64,000 nt of DNA from Pseudomonadota bacterium (GCA_023425645.1 JAFACG010000034.1:72156-136155); one strand, 5' to 3'. Shown: positions 19,985 to 27,950, counted from the stretch's first letter. Notes: generated by a model from the letters alone, not told the origin. Made by a program: numbers and translations.

Positions 19985-20914
19985 ATGGTCAATCCAACCC
20001 TTAATCCTATTGTTCAGATAGCCGGCCACCAGGAGTTGGTGCTGGAGCGAAAAGATCTGGCGCCTTGTCCCCTGGGGATTGTTGGCAACTTGAGGTATAC
20101 ACCCCAGGAGGGCGGCACGGCTCGTCCCAACTACATTGGCACGCTCCTGTCGGACCTGGGCGATTTTTCGTCCTATCTGGCCTTTTGTCTCACTTGCCCG
20201 TCCGAGCAGGCGCGGGCGCGGCGCGATTATCTGGAAGAGCTTCGCACGAATAGCTGGACCCTCGGCAATTTTCTGGGCGAGCTGACGAACCCGATGGAGG
20301 AATCCGATAGTCTTTCGAGGCTCGCTCGAAAATTGGAGGATATAAGCAAGGTGCCAGGCTTCGGCTTGAGCTCCCTGCGCGCCGGGGAGCGGTACTGTCT
20401 GTCCACTTATATGGATGAATTGAAAGACAAAGACATCAAAGCGCTGCGCAAGGGGACGTTAGGCACGCAGGACGACTGTGAAGCACTGCTGAACCAGATT
20501 TCGTTCTTCGGAAATGATCCAGTACGCCAGCAGGCGTCCCGGTTGCTGGAACAGATTAAAGACATTCTGCAGCAGCGGTTGGACAAAGGATCCATGATGG
20601 AAGCCTTGATAGAGGTTACCCGGCAGCTGTGCGGGGAACCAATGGATGGTCAGAAACTGAGGGTAGCATTGAATAGACTGGCTGATGCTCTGGAGACCCT
20701 CAAAAGGGCGAGTCCGGAGGTCGACGAGGAAGAGCATATCAATGCCCTTCTCCAGGATCTGCCCCAGGTGCGGCTGAAGCTGCAGATTCCTTTCACGCAG
20801 AAGGGAAAAAATGAGGATTGCCTATCGCTTATGCGTGGGCAGGCGATGCATGAGGTAGACCGTGCCTACCGTACATTGGACCTTATCAGTCGATTGGTGA
20901 TCACTTCTCTCTAG
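19985..20914 (+). CDS. Family member 1: putative secreted effector, PLG-x2-GNL-x6-GGT family
   Basis: 309 residues from ATG 19985 (CAAGGA six bases upstream; ATG 19979 is too close to it). The signature is at residues 29-45 (PLGIVGNLRYTPQEGGT). Next come an NSWTLGNFLGELT block (about 88-100) and a YCLSTYMDELKDKDIKAL helix block followed by LLNQISF...DPVRQQASRLLEQIK (about 140-200). The C-terminal 110 residues are helical and not shared with the short members. There is no signal peptide and no membrane helix, and the first 20 residues are polar, as in type III substrates. Base composition is lower in GC than the flanks. Function unknown; secretion is inferred only from the promoter type and N-terminus. 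Confidence 0.75.
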   Translation: MVNPTLNPIVQIAGHQELVLERKDLAPCPLGIVGNLRYTPQEGGTARPNYIGTLLSDLGDFSSYLAFCLTCPSEQARARRDYLEELRTNSWTLGNFLGELTNPMEESDSLSRLARKLEDISKVPGFGLSSLRAGERYCLSTYMDELKDKDIKALRKGTLGTQDDCEALLNQISFFGNDPVRQQASRLLEQIKDILQQRLDKGSMMEALIEVTRQLCGEPMDGQKLRVALNRLADALETLKRASPEVDEEEHINALLQDLPQVRLKLQIPFTQKGKNEDCLSLMRGQAMHEVDRAYRTLDLISRLVITSL

Positions 20915-21018
20915 GAAGAAGATCTGCCACCTCCCAGCTACCCCTTCCCAAGAAGAAGATTCTAGTCGCCAAGCCGCGCAGGCGCTGCTTTGTCGAGCCG
21001 GCAAGGTGTGCAACTCGC

Positions 21019-21046
21019 GGAACGCCCGGTACTGGCCCGTTACAGA
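21019..21046 (+). promoter_or_regulatory. hrp-box-like promoter 2
   Basis: GGAAC at 21019-21023, 15 bases, GTTAC at 21039-21043, then AGA. The leader to ATG 21084 is short (41 bases) and contains a run of seven G (21053-21059). Confidence 0.72.
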
Positions 21047-21083
21047 AGTCCAGGGGGGGTGATTCTTTTCAAGGAAGATCATC

Positions 21084-22529
21084 ATGAATATTCAGTCCCT
21101 TGACTTGCCGGGTGTCCAGGAGCGGCGGCGGGAGGATCTGGCCGCTGCCCCTCTGGGAATCATCGGCAACCTGCAGGTAAAGCCGGAGCATGGAGGTACC
21201 GCGCGCGCCAGCCGCCGTTCCGCGGTGTCGCACTTGCTTGACTTGTGCGCCGACCTGACATTTCGCATCAGCCGCGCGACTCCGGAAGAGCGTCGGCAGC
21301 GCGCCGTCAGGATCGAGGTCCATGACAACAGTCGCCGCATCGGCAATCTCCTGGGCAGTCTGACAGGTTCGCCGAAAGACGGGGGAGACTTGTTCAGAAT
21401 CAAGGGAGAGCTGGAGCAGTTAAGCGGATTGGTGACGCGCGATCTGGCCGATCTGCCAGGGGGCGCGTACGCCTTGTCCACCTACCTGAGTGAATTGACG
21501 CGTGTCGATCTCGAAGTGATGCGCGACGGGATGTTGGGCCATCCGAATGCCCGTGCCGCCGTGATGCGCCGGATTTCACCTGACTTGCGAGTCAGGGCGG
21601 ACAAGGTGCTGAAGCAGGTTGAGAAGGCCTTGAACCAGCGCCTGGCCCAAGTCATCGTGGAGGGGCCACTGCAGCAGATCCGCACGCTGATGCTCGCCCG
21701 ATTCCTGAGCAAGCGGGAGTTGGCGGCGCAATTGATTTCCTTGTCGACAGACCTGGCTGGGAGGGATCTGAACGAGTCGGAAGACGGCCCTCCGACTATC
21801 GCCATGCTGGACACTTACTTCGGTTCTTTGCCCCGGTTTCGTTTGCAGGAGTTCTCGCTCGTGTTTCAGCAGGAAATACTGGACCCCGCACGAGACGCCC
21901 TGCGGCGGATCCACGACCCATCGGAAAGGCGGCAAGCCCTGGACATGCTGTACAGCATCCGCCGGTCGCTGGCCCGCGAAATCAGCGCGCGGCTTGAGCC
22001 TGTTCTGAGGAGAGCGGACAGAGCCTTGTCTCGAACGGTGAATGCGGAGGATCGGCTTGCTGCATCGAAGGCTTTGCATGAGCTGCATCTCCTGGTGGGC
22101 AAGATCGAAAACTTCTACGGATGGCTGCCTGAAAAGGTGATTGAGGACGTGCGTGAAGCAGTCGGCAACAGTCTGTCTTTGTTCCGAGACACTGAGCGAA
22201 ACCCGTACGGGATGCTGAACATCGCTTCCTTGCATGGGCTGGATGATGCCGTCCTGCTGAATCTGCGCAAAGCCTCGCACTTGCACTCCTTGGGGCTGGA
22301 GTTTGACCCCGATGCACTCGATGAAGTGGGTCTGTCGCGAGTCTACGCACATATCAGGGAATTCTTCGAGGAAAGCGCCAAGATCATGTCGAAATATGCG
22401 CTGGATACATATTACCTGGTAAAGCTGCAAGACCTTTACCAGACTCTGTCGCTGATCGCCTTTGGCGAAAAGAGGCGGAAGGCTGAAGCTATGTTCAGGG
22501 TCATGCGCGCTCGATATACAGGCGAGTAG
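21084..22529 (+). CDS. Family member 2: longest intact putative effector
   Basis: 481 residues; AAGGA stands 8 bases before ATG 21084. The signature is at residues 23-39 (PLGIIGNLQVKPEHGGT). The NSRRIGNLLGSLTG block is at about 80-93, and the YALSTYLSELTRVDLEVM block with an RISPDLR...VLKQVEKALNQR continuation is at about 130-190. The remaining 290 residues are predicted all-helical. Their end (SLSLFRDTERNPYGMLN ... LGLEFDPDAL) is matched by the end of the broken member at 25953-27216, so this is probably the ancestral long form. It has no signal peptide, no membrane helix and no catalytic motif that I recognise. Confidence 0.78.
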   Translation: MNIQSLDLPGVQERRREDLAAAPLGIIGNLQVKPEHGGTARASRRSAVSHLLDLCADLTFRISRATPEERRQRAVRIEVHDNSRRIGNLLGSLTGSPKDGGDLFRIKGELEQLSGLVTRDLADLPGGAYALSTYLSELTRVDLEVMRDGMLGHPNARAAVMRRISPDLRVRADKVLKQVEKALNQRLAQVIVEGPLQQIRTLMLARFLSKRELAAQLISLSTDLAGRDLNESEDGPPTIAMLDTYFGSLPRFRLQEFSLVFQQEILDPARDALRRIHDPSERRQALDMLYSIRRSLAREISARLEPVLRRADRALSRTVNAEDRLAASKALHELHLLVGKIENFYGWLPEKVIEDVREAVGNSLSLFRDTERNPYGMLNIASLHGLDDAVLLNLRKASHLHSLGLEFDPDALDEVGLSRVYAHIREFFEESAKIMSKYALDTYYLVKLQDLYQTLSLIAFGEKRRKAEAMFRVMRARYTGE

Positions 22530-22550
22530 GGAGCCTTTGCGTCCGTCGCA

Positions 22551-22578
22551 GGAACGCCAGGTATTCGTCTGTTACCAA
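22551..22578 (+). promoter_or_regulatory. hrp-box-like promoter 3
   Basis: GGAAC at 22551-22555, 15 bases, GTTAC at 22571-22575, then CAA. It starts 22 bases after the stop of member 2 and begins leader type A. Confidence 0.72.
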
Positions 22579-22703
22579 ACCTCGAGTCGATGGCGGCTGC
22601 GCCTTGGCGGCCATGTGCTTGAATCTGTGGCGCAGACCTTCAGCGTTCTTAATCCCGACCCTGGTCAGCTTGCCGGAGTCTCATTTACCCGAGGAGAACG
22701 ATC
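22551..22703 (+). repeat. Leader type A, copy 2
   Basis: Similar over most of its length to 19841-19984 and 25808-25952, although the ORF that follows is not a family member. The original gene behind this leader was probably lost or replaced. Confidence 0.7.
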
Positions 22704-23057
22704 ATGATTATTCAAACCAGTACTTACCCTGTCGAGGCATATGGCCGGCGGGGGATGGATCGGGGATATCTGAGATTCAATCCACGGATCACCATCGTTA
22801 AGTGGTACGACGACCAGGAAAACAGCGATCCGACAGTTGGCAGCCGCATCCGCAAGTCGGCATTGAGCTTATACCGTCCATGTGCCGAACTCAGATTACT
22901 CATGCTCTGGATCAGTGATGATCCTCGCTCCGTAGCTGCCAGGCCTTCGTCTACTGCGCGCGCAACTAAACAGGCTGCGTCGGCATATAGGCTATCCAAG
23001 GAACGCGAGGCACTGGAGGGTTACTCAAATTTCGAGTCGGCAACTTGCGATATGTAG
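22704..23057 (+). CDS. Short ORF behind a duplicated leader, unknown
   Basis: 117 residues with a good GAGGAG site 7 bases before ATG 22704. It has no PLG/GNL/GGT signature and no hydrophobic segment; the middle is Arg/Ser/Ala-rich. Its last 20 codons overlap the next promoter element (23000-23027), which suggests that the 3' part is read-through into regulatory DNA. It may be a remnant or a separate small secreted protein. I do not recognise it. Confidence 0.4.
   Translation: MIIQTSTYPVEAYGRRGMDRGYLRFNPRITIVKWYDDQENSDPTVGSRIRKSALSLYRPCAELRLLMLWISDDPRSVAARPSSTARATKQAASAYRLSKEREALEGYSNFESATCDM
23000..23027 (+). promoter_or_regulatory. hrp-box-like promoter 4
   Basis: GGAAC at 23000-23004, 15 bases, GTTAC at 23020-23024, then TCA. 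It lies inside the end of the preceding ORF and drives member 3, whose ATG is 147 bases downstream. Confidence 0.68.
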
Positions 23058-23088
23058 CGAGCAGGATCGTATCTGCGCCGGCTGCCAT

Positions 23089-23170
23089 CGACTTTTCACG
23101 CACCCGCCAAGCGGTATGCAAATCAGGTGCCGCCCTTCAGCGGGGGACTCACTTTTTAAGGAAGTTGATC
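23089..23170 (+). repeat. Leader type B, copy 1
   Basis: About 82 bases before ATG 23171 that are nearly the same as 24877-24958 (ATCGACTTTTCA, GCGGTATGCAAATCAGGTG, GGGGGACTCACTTTT). The similarity continues more weakly upstream to the promoter element. Confidence 0.8.
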
Positions 23171-23800
23171 ATGGCTGACCGATCCATTAATTCCTCTGCC
23201 AGAATAGCTGATTACCTGCGGCGGGCGCCGCTGGTCCCGGCGCGTGATGAGCTGGGGGCCGGTCCCCTGGGAGGGTACGGCAACCTGCAGTACACAGTGG
23301 AGCAAGGCGGCACCCCGGCTTGCTCCATGGCCGGCAGGTATTGGACGCTGGCAGGATATGTGGCGGGCCTCGCGGCATTGCGTTTCACCTGCCCGCCCGA
23401 GCAGGTTTGGTTGCCGCGCGTGGCCGCGGCTCGGACCTACAACTTCAGTTGCGCCATGGGTGATCTGTTAGGCATCCTGACCTATCAGCAGGACGACCCC
23501 ATGGGGCGCGCCTTGATCGTCGGCACGCTGGAGAACATGAGCGCGTCGGTGGAGAATGATCAGTCCAGAATGATAGGGTGGCGACATAGCCTGTCCACTT
23601 ACATGAGAGAGTTGACAGATGCCGATATCAGAGCCCTGCGCGCTGGGATCCTGGGCAGTCCGAGCGCCAAGGCGGCGGTGCTGAATCAGATCTCTCGCAA
23701 TAGGAATGATCCGTCACGCCGGCTGGCGTCTCTGGTATTGAGTCAGATTGAGGTAGAACTGCAACGGCGAGTGGCCAGGGATTCCGCGAGGATCAGCTAG
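23171..23800 (+). CDS. Family member 3: short putative effector
   Basis: 209 residues from ATG 23171, with AAGGAAG 8 bases upstream. The signature is at 32-48 (PLGGYGNLQYTVEQGGT), then NFSCAMGDLLGILTYQ and HSLSTYMRELTDADIRAL with VLNQISRNRNDPSRRLASL to the end. It ends where the long members continue, so it is either a truncated or a minimal form. It is very similar to member 4 (24959-25561) in both coding and flanking DNA, so the two come from a recent tandem duplication. No signal peptide; function unknown. Confidence 0.72.
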   Translation: MADRSINSSARIADYLRRAPLVPARDELGAGPLGGYGNLQYTVEQGGTPACSMAGRYWTLAGYVAGLAALRFTCPPEQVWLPRVAAARTYNFSCAMGDLLGILTYQQDDPMGRALIVGTLENMSASVENDQSRMIGWRHSLSTYMRELTDADIRALRAGILGSPSAKAAVLNQISRNRNDPSRRLASLVLSQIEVELQRRVARDSARIS

Positions 23801-24811
23801 CCCGCTGCCTTGTTGTCCACCCAACAGATGCAAGAGCTTGAATCTATGAAGATTACGAAAACTGATTGGGAGGGGGGGCCGTCAATCAGGCCTCTCTCTG
23901 CCCAGCCCATACGCCAGATTGGCGATCAAATTGCGGGCCGGCCGCCCGTTGGATGCATAACTGCATGAAGCGGCAATGCTGCGGAAGGGGCCGACGCGGA
24001 ACTCGATATCATGGTGGATGCCGTATACGCGTCCAAGCTCGAAATTGACCGCTCAGGGCCAGTCATGATGCTCAGTGCGGGACCAGTCTTGTCGAGTCTG
24101 AAGGCTGGACGATTGTTGGGATGAACTAGGTAATGAGGTAATGGTGTCGAATATATGTACACGCTACAGAAAGACAACAAGGCGGTGCAATGCGATGTAT
24201 TCAAACCCCGCAATAAAGAGCCAGAAGTCACTTGTCGCTATTTGAACTGATGCTGGTTGCAGCGTCAGTTATGCATAGCGGGAAGTATCCGCTGATCCAT
24301 TTCACGGGTTTGCTCTTACCCAAGATTCGATCCTGGCCTTTGGCCTGGCGCAGCTCCTCGCTGCCCGGAGCCTTGGCGTTGGCAGGCTTGTTCATCCCGG
24401 CCCACGTGCGCGAGCTGACGAACTGCGCACGGCTGATCTGGCGCTGCAGGTCCCCGATCTCGCCGCCTACACATGGTCGGCAGCCTCGGGCCGGATCCCT
24501 GGCGTGCTTCTCACGAACCGTCTTTACTTGCGTAACTCCTTCGTGATCCCGTCAATGTCTCGTGGCGCAGCATCAACGGCTATGCCTGTATAGAATCGCA
24601 GCCGGCCACGTCTGTGATTGCCTGCCCGTCTACGATGACGCGCGTCCGGTTCTGCTACATCTGCTGCAGGCGGGTCAGTACGCGTCTCAGTATGCTGCGT
24701 TCAGTCATGGCTTGCCTCAATCTGCTTGTTTTGTCTGCTCATCAGTATCTCTCCTTTGGAAGTTGATTCCGGAAGGGGGGGCGAATTGGCAGGGCGTTCG
24801 ATACGGGTATA
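23801..24811. other. Degenerate stretch between members 3 and 4
   Basis: No convincing intact gene. From 23846 a plus-strand frame reads 40 codons to a TGA and then 51 more sense codons to 24124, as if one stop broke a 90-residue gene. From 24240 to about 24770 the minus strand shows short protein-like pieces, each after a ribosome site but full of stops (for example TERSILRRVLTRLQQM), perhaps phage remnants. Seven-G runs lie at 23872-23878 and 24775-24781. I assign no functions. Confidence 0.4.
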
Positions 24812-24839
24812 GGAACCCTAGGCATTCGATGGTTACTCA
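24812..24839 (+). promoter_or_regulatory. hrp-box-like promoter 5
   Basis: GGAAC at 24812-24816, 15 bases, GTTAC at 24832-24836, then TCA. The only copy with GGAACC, exactly the -35 half of the classical hrp box. ATG of member 4 lies 123 bases on. Confidence 0.72.
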
Positions 24840-24876
24840 GATTTTGATGCGGCATCGTATCCGCGCCGGCCGCCAT

Positions 24877-24958
24877 CGACTTTTCATGCATCCGCCAGGC
24901 GGTATGCAAATCAGGTGCCGCCCTTCATAGGGGGACTCACTTTTCAAGACAGTTGATC
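24877..24958 (+). repeat. Leader type B, copy 2
   Basis: Near-duplicate of 23089-23170. The DNA just after the two genes (23801-23846 and 25562-25605) is also similar, so the duplicated unit includes promoter, leader, gene and 3' flank. Confidence 0.8.
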
Positions 24959-25561
24959 ATGGGTATTCAATCGTTTTCCCTGCAGCCTAAGCGTATGCTG
25001 GAGCGCAATGATTTGTGGCCCAGTCCCCTGGGGAATGTCGGCAACCTGCAATATTCCGCAGAGCAGGGTGGGACACCGCGTGTTTCCGTGCCCGGCGCGC
25101 TTTGGTCGGTCATATCTCGTATAGTGGGCTTCTGGGCATTTTGTCTTACCTGCCCGTCCGAGCAAGCATCGATGACCCACTCGGCAGTAATGCAGGCCCA
25201 CTACAACAGTGTAATCACCGGCAATTTGCTGGGCTACCTGACCGCCAGGCCGGACGACTTCGAGAGCCGCGCCAAGCTTGTCGAATGGCTTGCGGAAGCA
25301 AGCAGTTGCTCGAACAATGATCTGTCCAGGCTGGTGGGGTGGCGGCACAGTCTGCTCATTTTCATGAGAGAGCTGACGGATGCAGATGTCAGGGCCCTGT
25401 GCGATGGGATCCTGGGCAGTCCGAGCGCCACAGCGGCGGTGCTGAATCAGATTTCTTGTGATAGAGATGATCCCTTACGTGGGCTGGCGTCTCAGATGCT
25501 AAGTCAGATTGAGACGGAGCTGCAAAAGCGAGTGGCCAGAGACTTCATGAGGGTGAAGTAG
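24959..25561 (+). CDS. Family member 4: short putative effector
   Basis: 200 residues from ATG 24959. The signature is at 23-39 (PLGNVGNLQYSAEQGGT), then NSVITGNLLGYLT and HSLLIFMRELTDADVRAL with VLNQISCDRDDPLRGLASQ. The conserved LSTY is changed to LLIF here. It is a close paralogue of member 3, including identical length after the signature apart from a few residues. It has no signal peptide. Function unknown. Confidence 0.72.
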   Translation: MGIQSFSLQPKRMLERNDLWPSPLGNVGNLQYSAEQGGTPRVSVPGALWSVISRIVGFWAFCLTCPSEQASMTHSAVMQAHYNSVITGNLLGYLTARPDDFESRAKLVEWLAEASSCSNNDLSRLVGWRHSLLIFMRELTDADVRALCDGILGSPSATAAVLNQISCDRDDPLRGLASQMLSQIETELQKRVARDFMRVK

Positions 25562-25649
25562 CTTGCTACCTTGTTGGTCGTCCAATAGAAGTAATAGATT
25601 GGGCATCAGTTCGAGCTTCATGGGCTTACATGCTGATTTTCATCGGCGT

Positions 25650-25749
25650 TTCTCCTTGAGAGTGTAGAGCTCAGTATTGGGAGCGGCGTTCGACTTCATC
25701 GGGATAATGCGCGTGTGCCGTAGACCTGGGCGGTACGCTGCAGGCTGAT
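25650..25749. repeat. 100-bp direct repeat, left copy
   Basis: Matches 27224-27322 in the same orientation at about 80 percent by eye (shared TCTCCTTGAG, GCGGCGTTCG, TGCGCGTGTGCCGTAGA, CGCTGCAGG). The two copies bracket the promoter-leader-gene unit of the broken fifth member. Read on the minus strand the repeat is protein-like (LQRASQIYGTRAFIPVGRT in the right copy), suggesting an old phage gene split by the insertion. Confidence 0.7.
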
Positions 25750-25807
25750 CTGTTTCTGTAGGGAAGAGGTATGGCCGAGCCGGTAACGCACTCAACGTGC
25801 GGGCAAA

Positions 25808-25835
25808 GGAACGCCAGGTATTCATCGGTTACTAA
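25808..25835 (+). promoter_or_regulatory. hrp-box-like promoter 6
   Basis: GGAAC at 25808-25812, 15 bases, GTTAC at 25828-25832, then TAA. It starts leader type A and drives the broken fifth member, with ATG 118 bases beyond. Confidence 0.72.
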
Positions 25836-25952
25836 ACCTTGAGTTGACGGCGACCGTGGGGGCGGCTATGTGCTTTGATCCGTGACAAAGGCAGTTAGCG
25901 TTCCTGATCCTGGTTTGGGTGCCGGGGTCTCATTTGACCGAGGACGACGATC
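25808..25952 (+). repeat. Leader type A, copy 3
   Basis: Similar to 19841-19984 and 22551-22703, ending in GACGATC just before ATG 25953. Confidence 0.75.
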
Positions 25953-27216
25953 ATGTTTGCTCAAACCTCTAACAGTGCTGTCCCGGTAGATGGCCAGCAG
26001 GAGCTGGTGCTGCAGCTGCAGCGGGACGATCTGGAATCTTGTCCTCTGGGGACCGTCGGCAACCTGCAGTTCAATGCAGAGCAGGGCGGGACAGCGCCTG
26101 CCCCTAGGGCCGGGGCGCCGTTGTCGGAGTTAAGCCAGCCGCTGGCCGACAGACGCGCTGATTTGACCGTTGACGTCACCGGCGAATCCTCGCAGGCGCG
26201 GGCGCAGCGCGAGGCATTGGTCCAGGCCCGTGCTGAGGTCCGCGCCAACAGCCTGCTCATCGGTAATTTGCTGGGCAGCCTGACGGCCAGGGTGGATGAG
26301 GAAGGACGGTTCGTCGACGCCGATGACCGCTCCAAATTCGTCCAAGCATTGATGGCGCTGAATGAGTCCGGGGGGAGGGCGGTTTGTACTCGCTAAAGGG
26401 AGCGAAGTACTGCCTGCCCACTTATCTGGAGGAGCTAAAAGAATTCGATCTTGTGGCTCTGAGCCAAGGGGGACTGAGCCATGCGCTGGCTGTCAGCGAT
26501 ATTCTGGCCGAGATTCCGACTCCTCCCGACGATACGGTGCGTAGGCAGGCATACCGCTTATTGCGCGATATTACAGAAGCCTTGAATCAGCGAATGCTCC
26601 GACTTGGCGTGCATGAGCCTTTGTCGAAGATTCTCGATCTGCTGACTCAGTGGATGAGCAAGACCTGTGTGCGCAATTGTTGGTGCTTACCGACGATCGT
26701 AGAATGATTGCCCGCTATTTGAGTGACTTGACTACGGACGGGTTCAAGACGCTGCTGGACGTATTGAAAAAATTGAATGCCATTCAAGGGGCCCTGCAGC
26801 ATAAGGGCTTGTATTCGGAGGCGAGTCGTCTCGACTTGCTGATAGAGGCGATAGATGACGAGTTTTCTTATAGGCGGGCTCCGCGTAGCCTGTCGGACGG
26901 CGTATACAATCTGAGCTTGGCTCTGTTCACGGGCCATGGGCCTGCCGTGTCCGTTGCTTTGCATCGTTTGAGCCTCGCGGTGGATCACACGTATCAGGCA
27001 TGGGGAGCGCTGCCCAGAGGTTCGGTTGAGCGTGTGCAGCTACTGGTCGAGGGAAGCATGGACCTGTTTCGTGATCATCAGAATAATCCGACTGGTCCAC
27101 TCAATTGGCATTCCCTGAGCAAGCTGGATGAGGGCATGCGCAAAAATCTCGGCGACGCCGCCGAGGTCTTGTGGGCCTTTGGGTTGGAGCTGGACCCTCA
27201 GTTGCGGGTTTCCTAA
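25953..27216 (+). pseudogene. Family member 5: long putative effector with two frameshifts
   Basis: About 420 codons in three frames. Frame one (25953-26396) carries QQELVLQLQRDDLESC, the signature at 31-47 (PLGTVGNLQFNAEQGGT) and NSLLIGNLLGSLTA. A shift at or near the G run 26370-26375 moves into the frame that reads LYSLKGAKYCLPTYLEELKEFD and QAYRLLRDITEALNQR. A second shift before about 26650 leads to the third frame, ending SMDLFRDHQNNPTG ... LGLELDP. Both joined segments align with member 2, so the gene was once full length. The N-terminal 147-residue product could still be made. Confidence 0.82.
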
Positions 27217-27223
27217 TCGGTGA

Positions 27224-27322
27224 TTCTCCTTGAGGCTATAGTAGTCAGGATTGGGGGCGGCGTTCGGCCCACCGGGATGAATGCGCGTGTGCCGTAGATC
27301 TGGGAGGCGCGCTGCAGGTTGA
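27224..27322. repeat. 100-bp direct repeat, right copy
   Basis: Partner of 25650-25749. It starts seven bases after the stop of the broken fifth member. Confidence 0.7.
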
Positions 27323-27748
27323 TGGAACGTCTTCCCAGAGGTCGCGGCGGACAGACTCATCAAGGAGGCCTCCGGTGCGTGCTTCGCGTATCCATCGGAC
27401 GCGGTACTCATTGATTACTCGCCGGAACTTGTCGTCAACGAACTCCGTGGCGGGCGCTCGACGGCTATTTCCGTCAACGGACTGGAGCTTCTGGGCCCAA
27501 TAGCCTGGGTTGATGCCTTGCTGATTGCCGTGGCGCTGAAAGTACTCTTGGCCAGTGCGGAAGAACCCGAACATATCCTCCAGTCGCCAGAGCACGTACG
27601 TGCCCATGTCATTCGTGCAGCAGAGGCTCCCCGGCCAGGTGATCACGTCGAAGCGCAGTCACAGTGCGCCGGGCTGGCGAAAGTGGACATGGCGATGCAG
27701 GCCGTCTACCTTGATGATGTCCATGACGTGGCTTTCCACGTTCTTCAA
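27245..27748 (-). pseudogene. Phage-associated conserved gene, broken by TGA
   Basis: The minus-strand frame reads VDGLHRHVHFRQPGAL, a TGA stop (27659-27661), then LRFDVITWPGSLCCTNDMGT and WRLEDMFGFFRTG, and later INPGYWAQKLQSVD. This order (RHLRF..PG, FD.ITWPG.L...DMG.Y, DMF.FFR, INPGYWAQKL) is what I recall from small proteins carried by prophages of betaproteobacteria and pseudomonads. The stop falls in the middle of the conserved core, so the gene is dead or makes only a 3' fragment. Its place beside tRNA-Leu fits an old phage insertion. Confidence 0.65.
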
Positions 27749-27950
27749 GCATGGTTGGGCGGACGCATGACGATCGGCGCGCAGCGGCCAGAGTCGATCA
27801 TGTTGGCCATGTGGAAGCAAGCCTGCGAGCTAGATGGGAGCAAACTTGTTGAAAAATTGATTCCCGAGGATCAATTGCTTCTGGGTCGTGCATGCAAACC
27901 GTTGATTTTTGCTGATTTTTGAGTTATTGATTTCAACGGTTTTCATTCTC

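Noticed and set aside
27518..27922. 134-codon plus-strand ORF near the tRNA
   Set aside because: No ribosome site, and it overlaps the minus-strand phage-type remnant whose motif order is recognisable.
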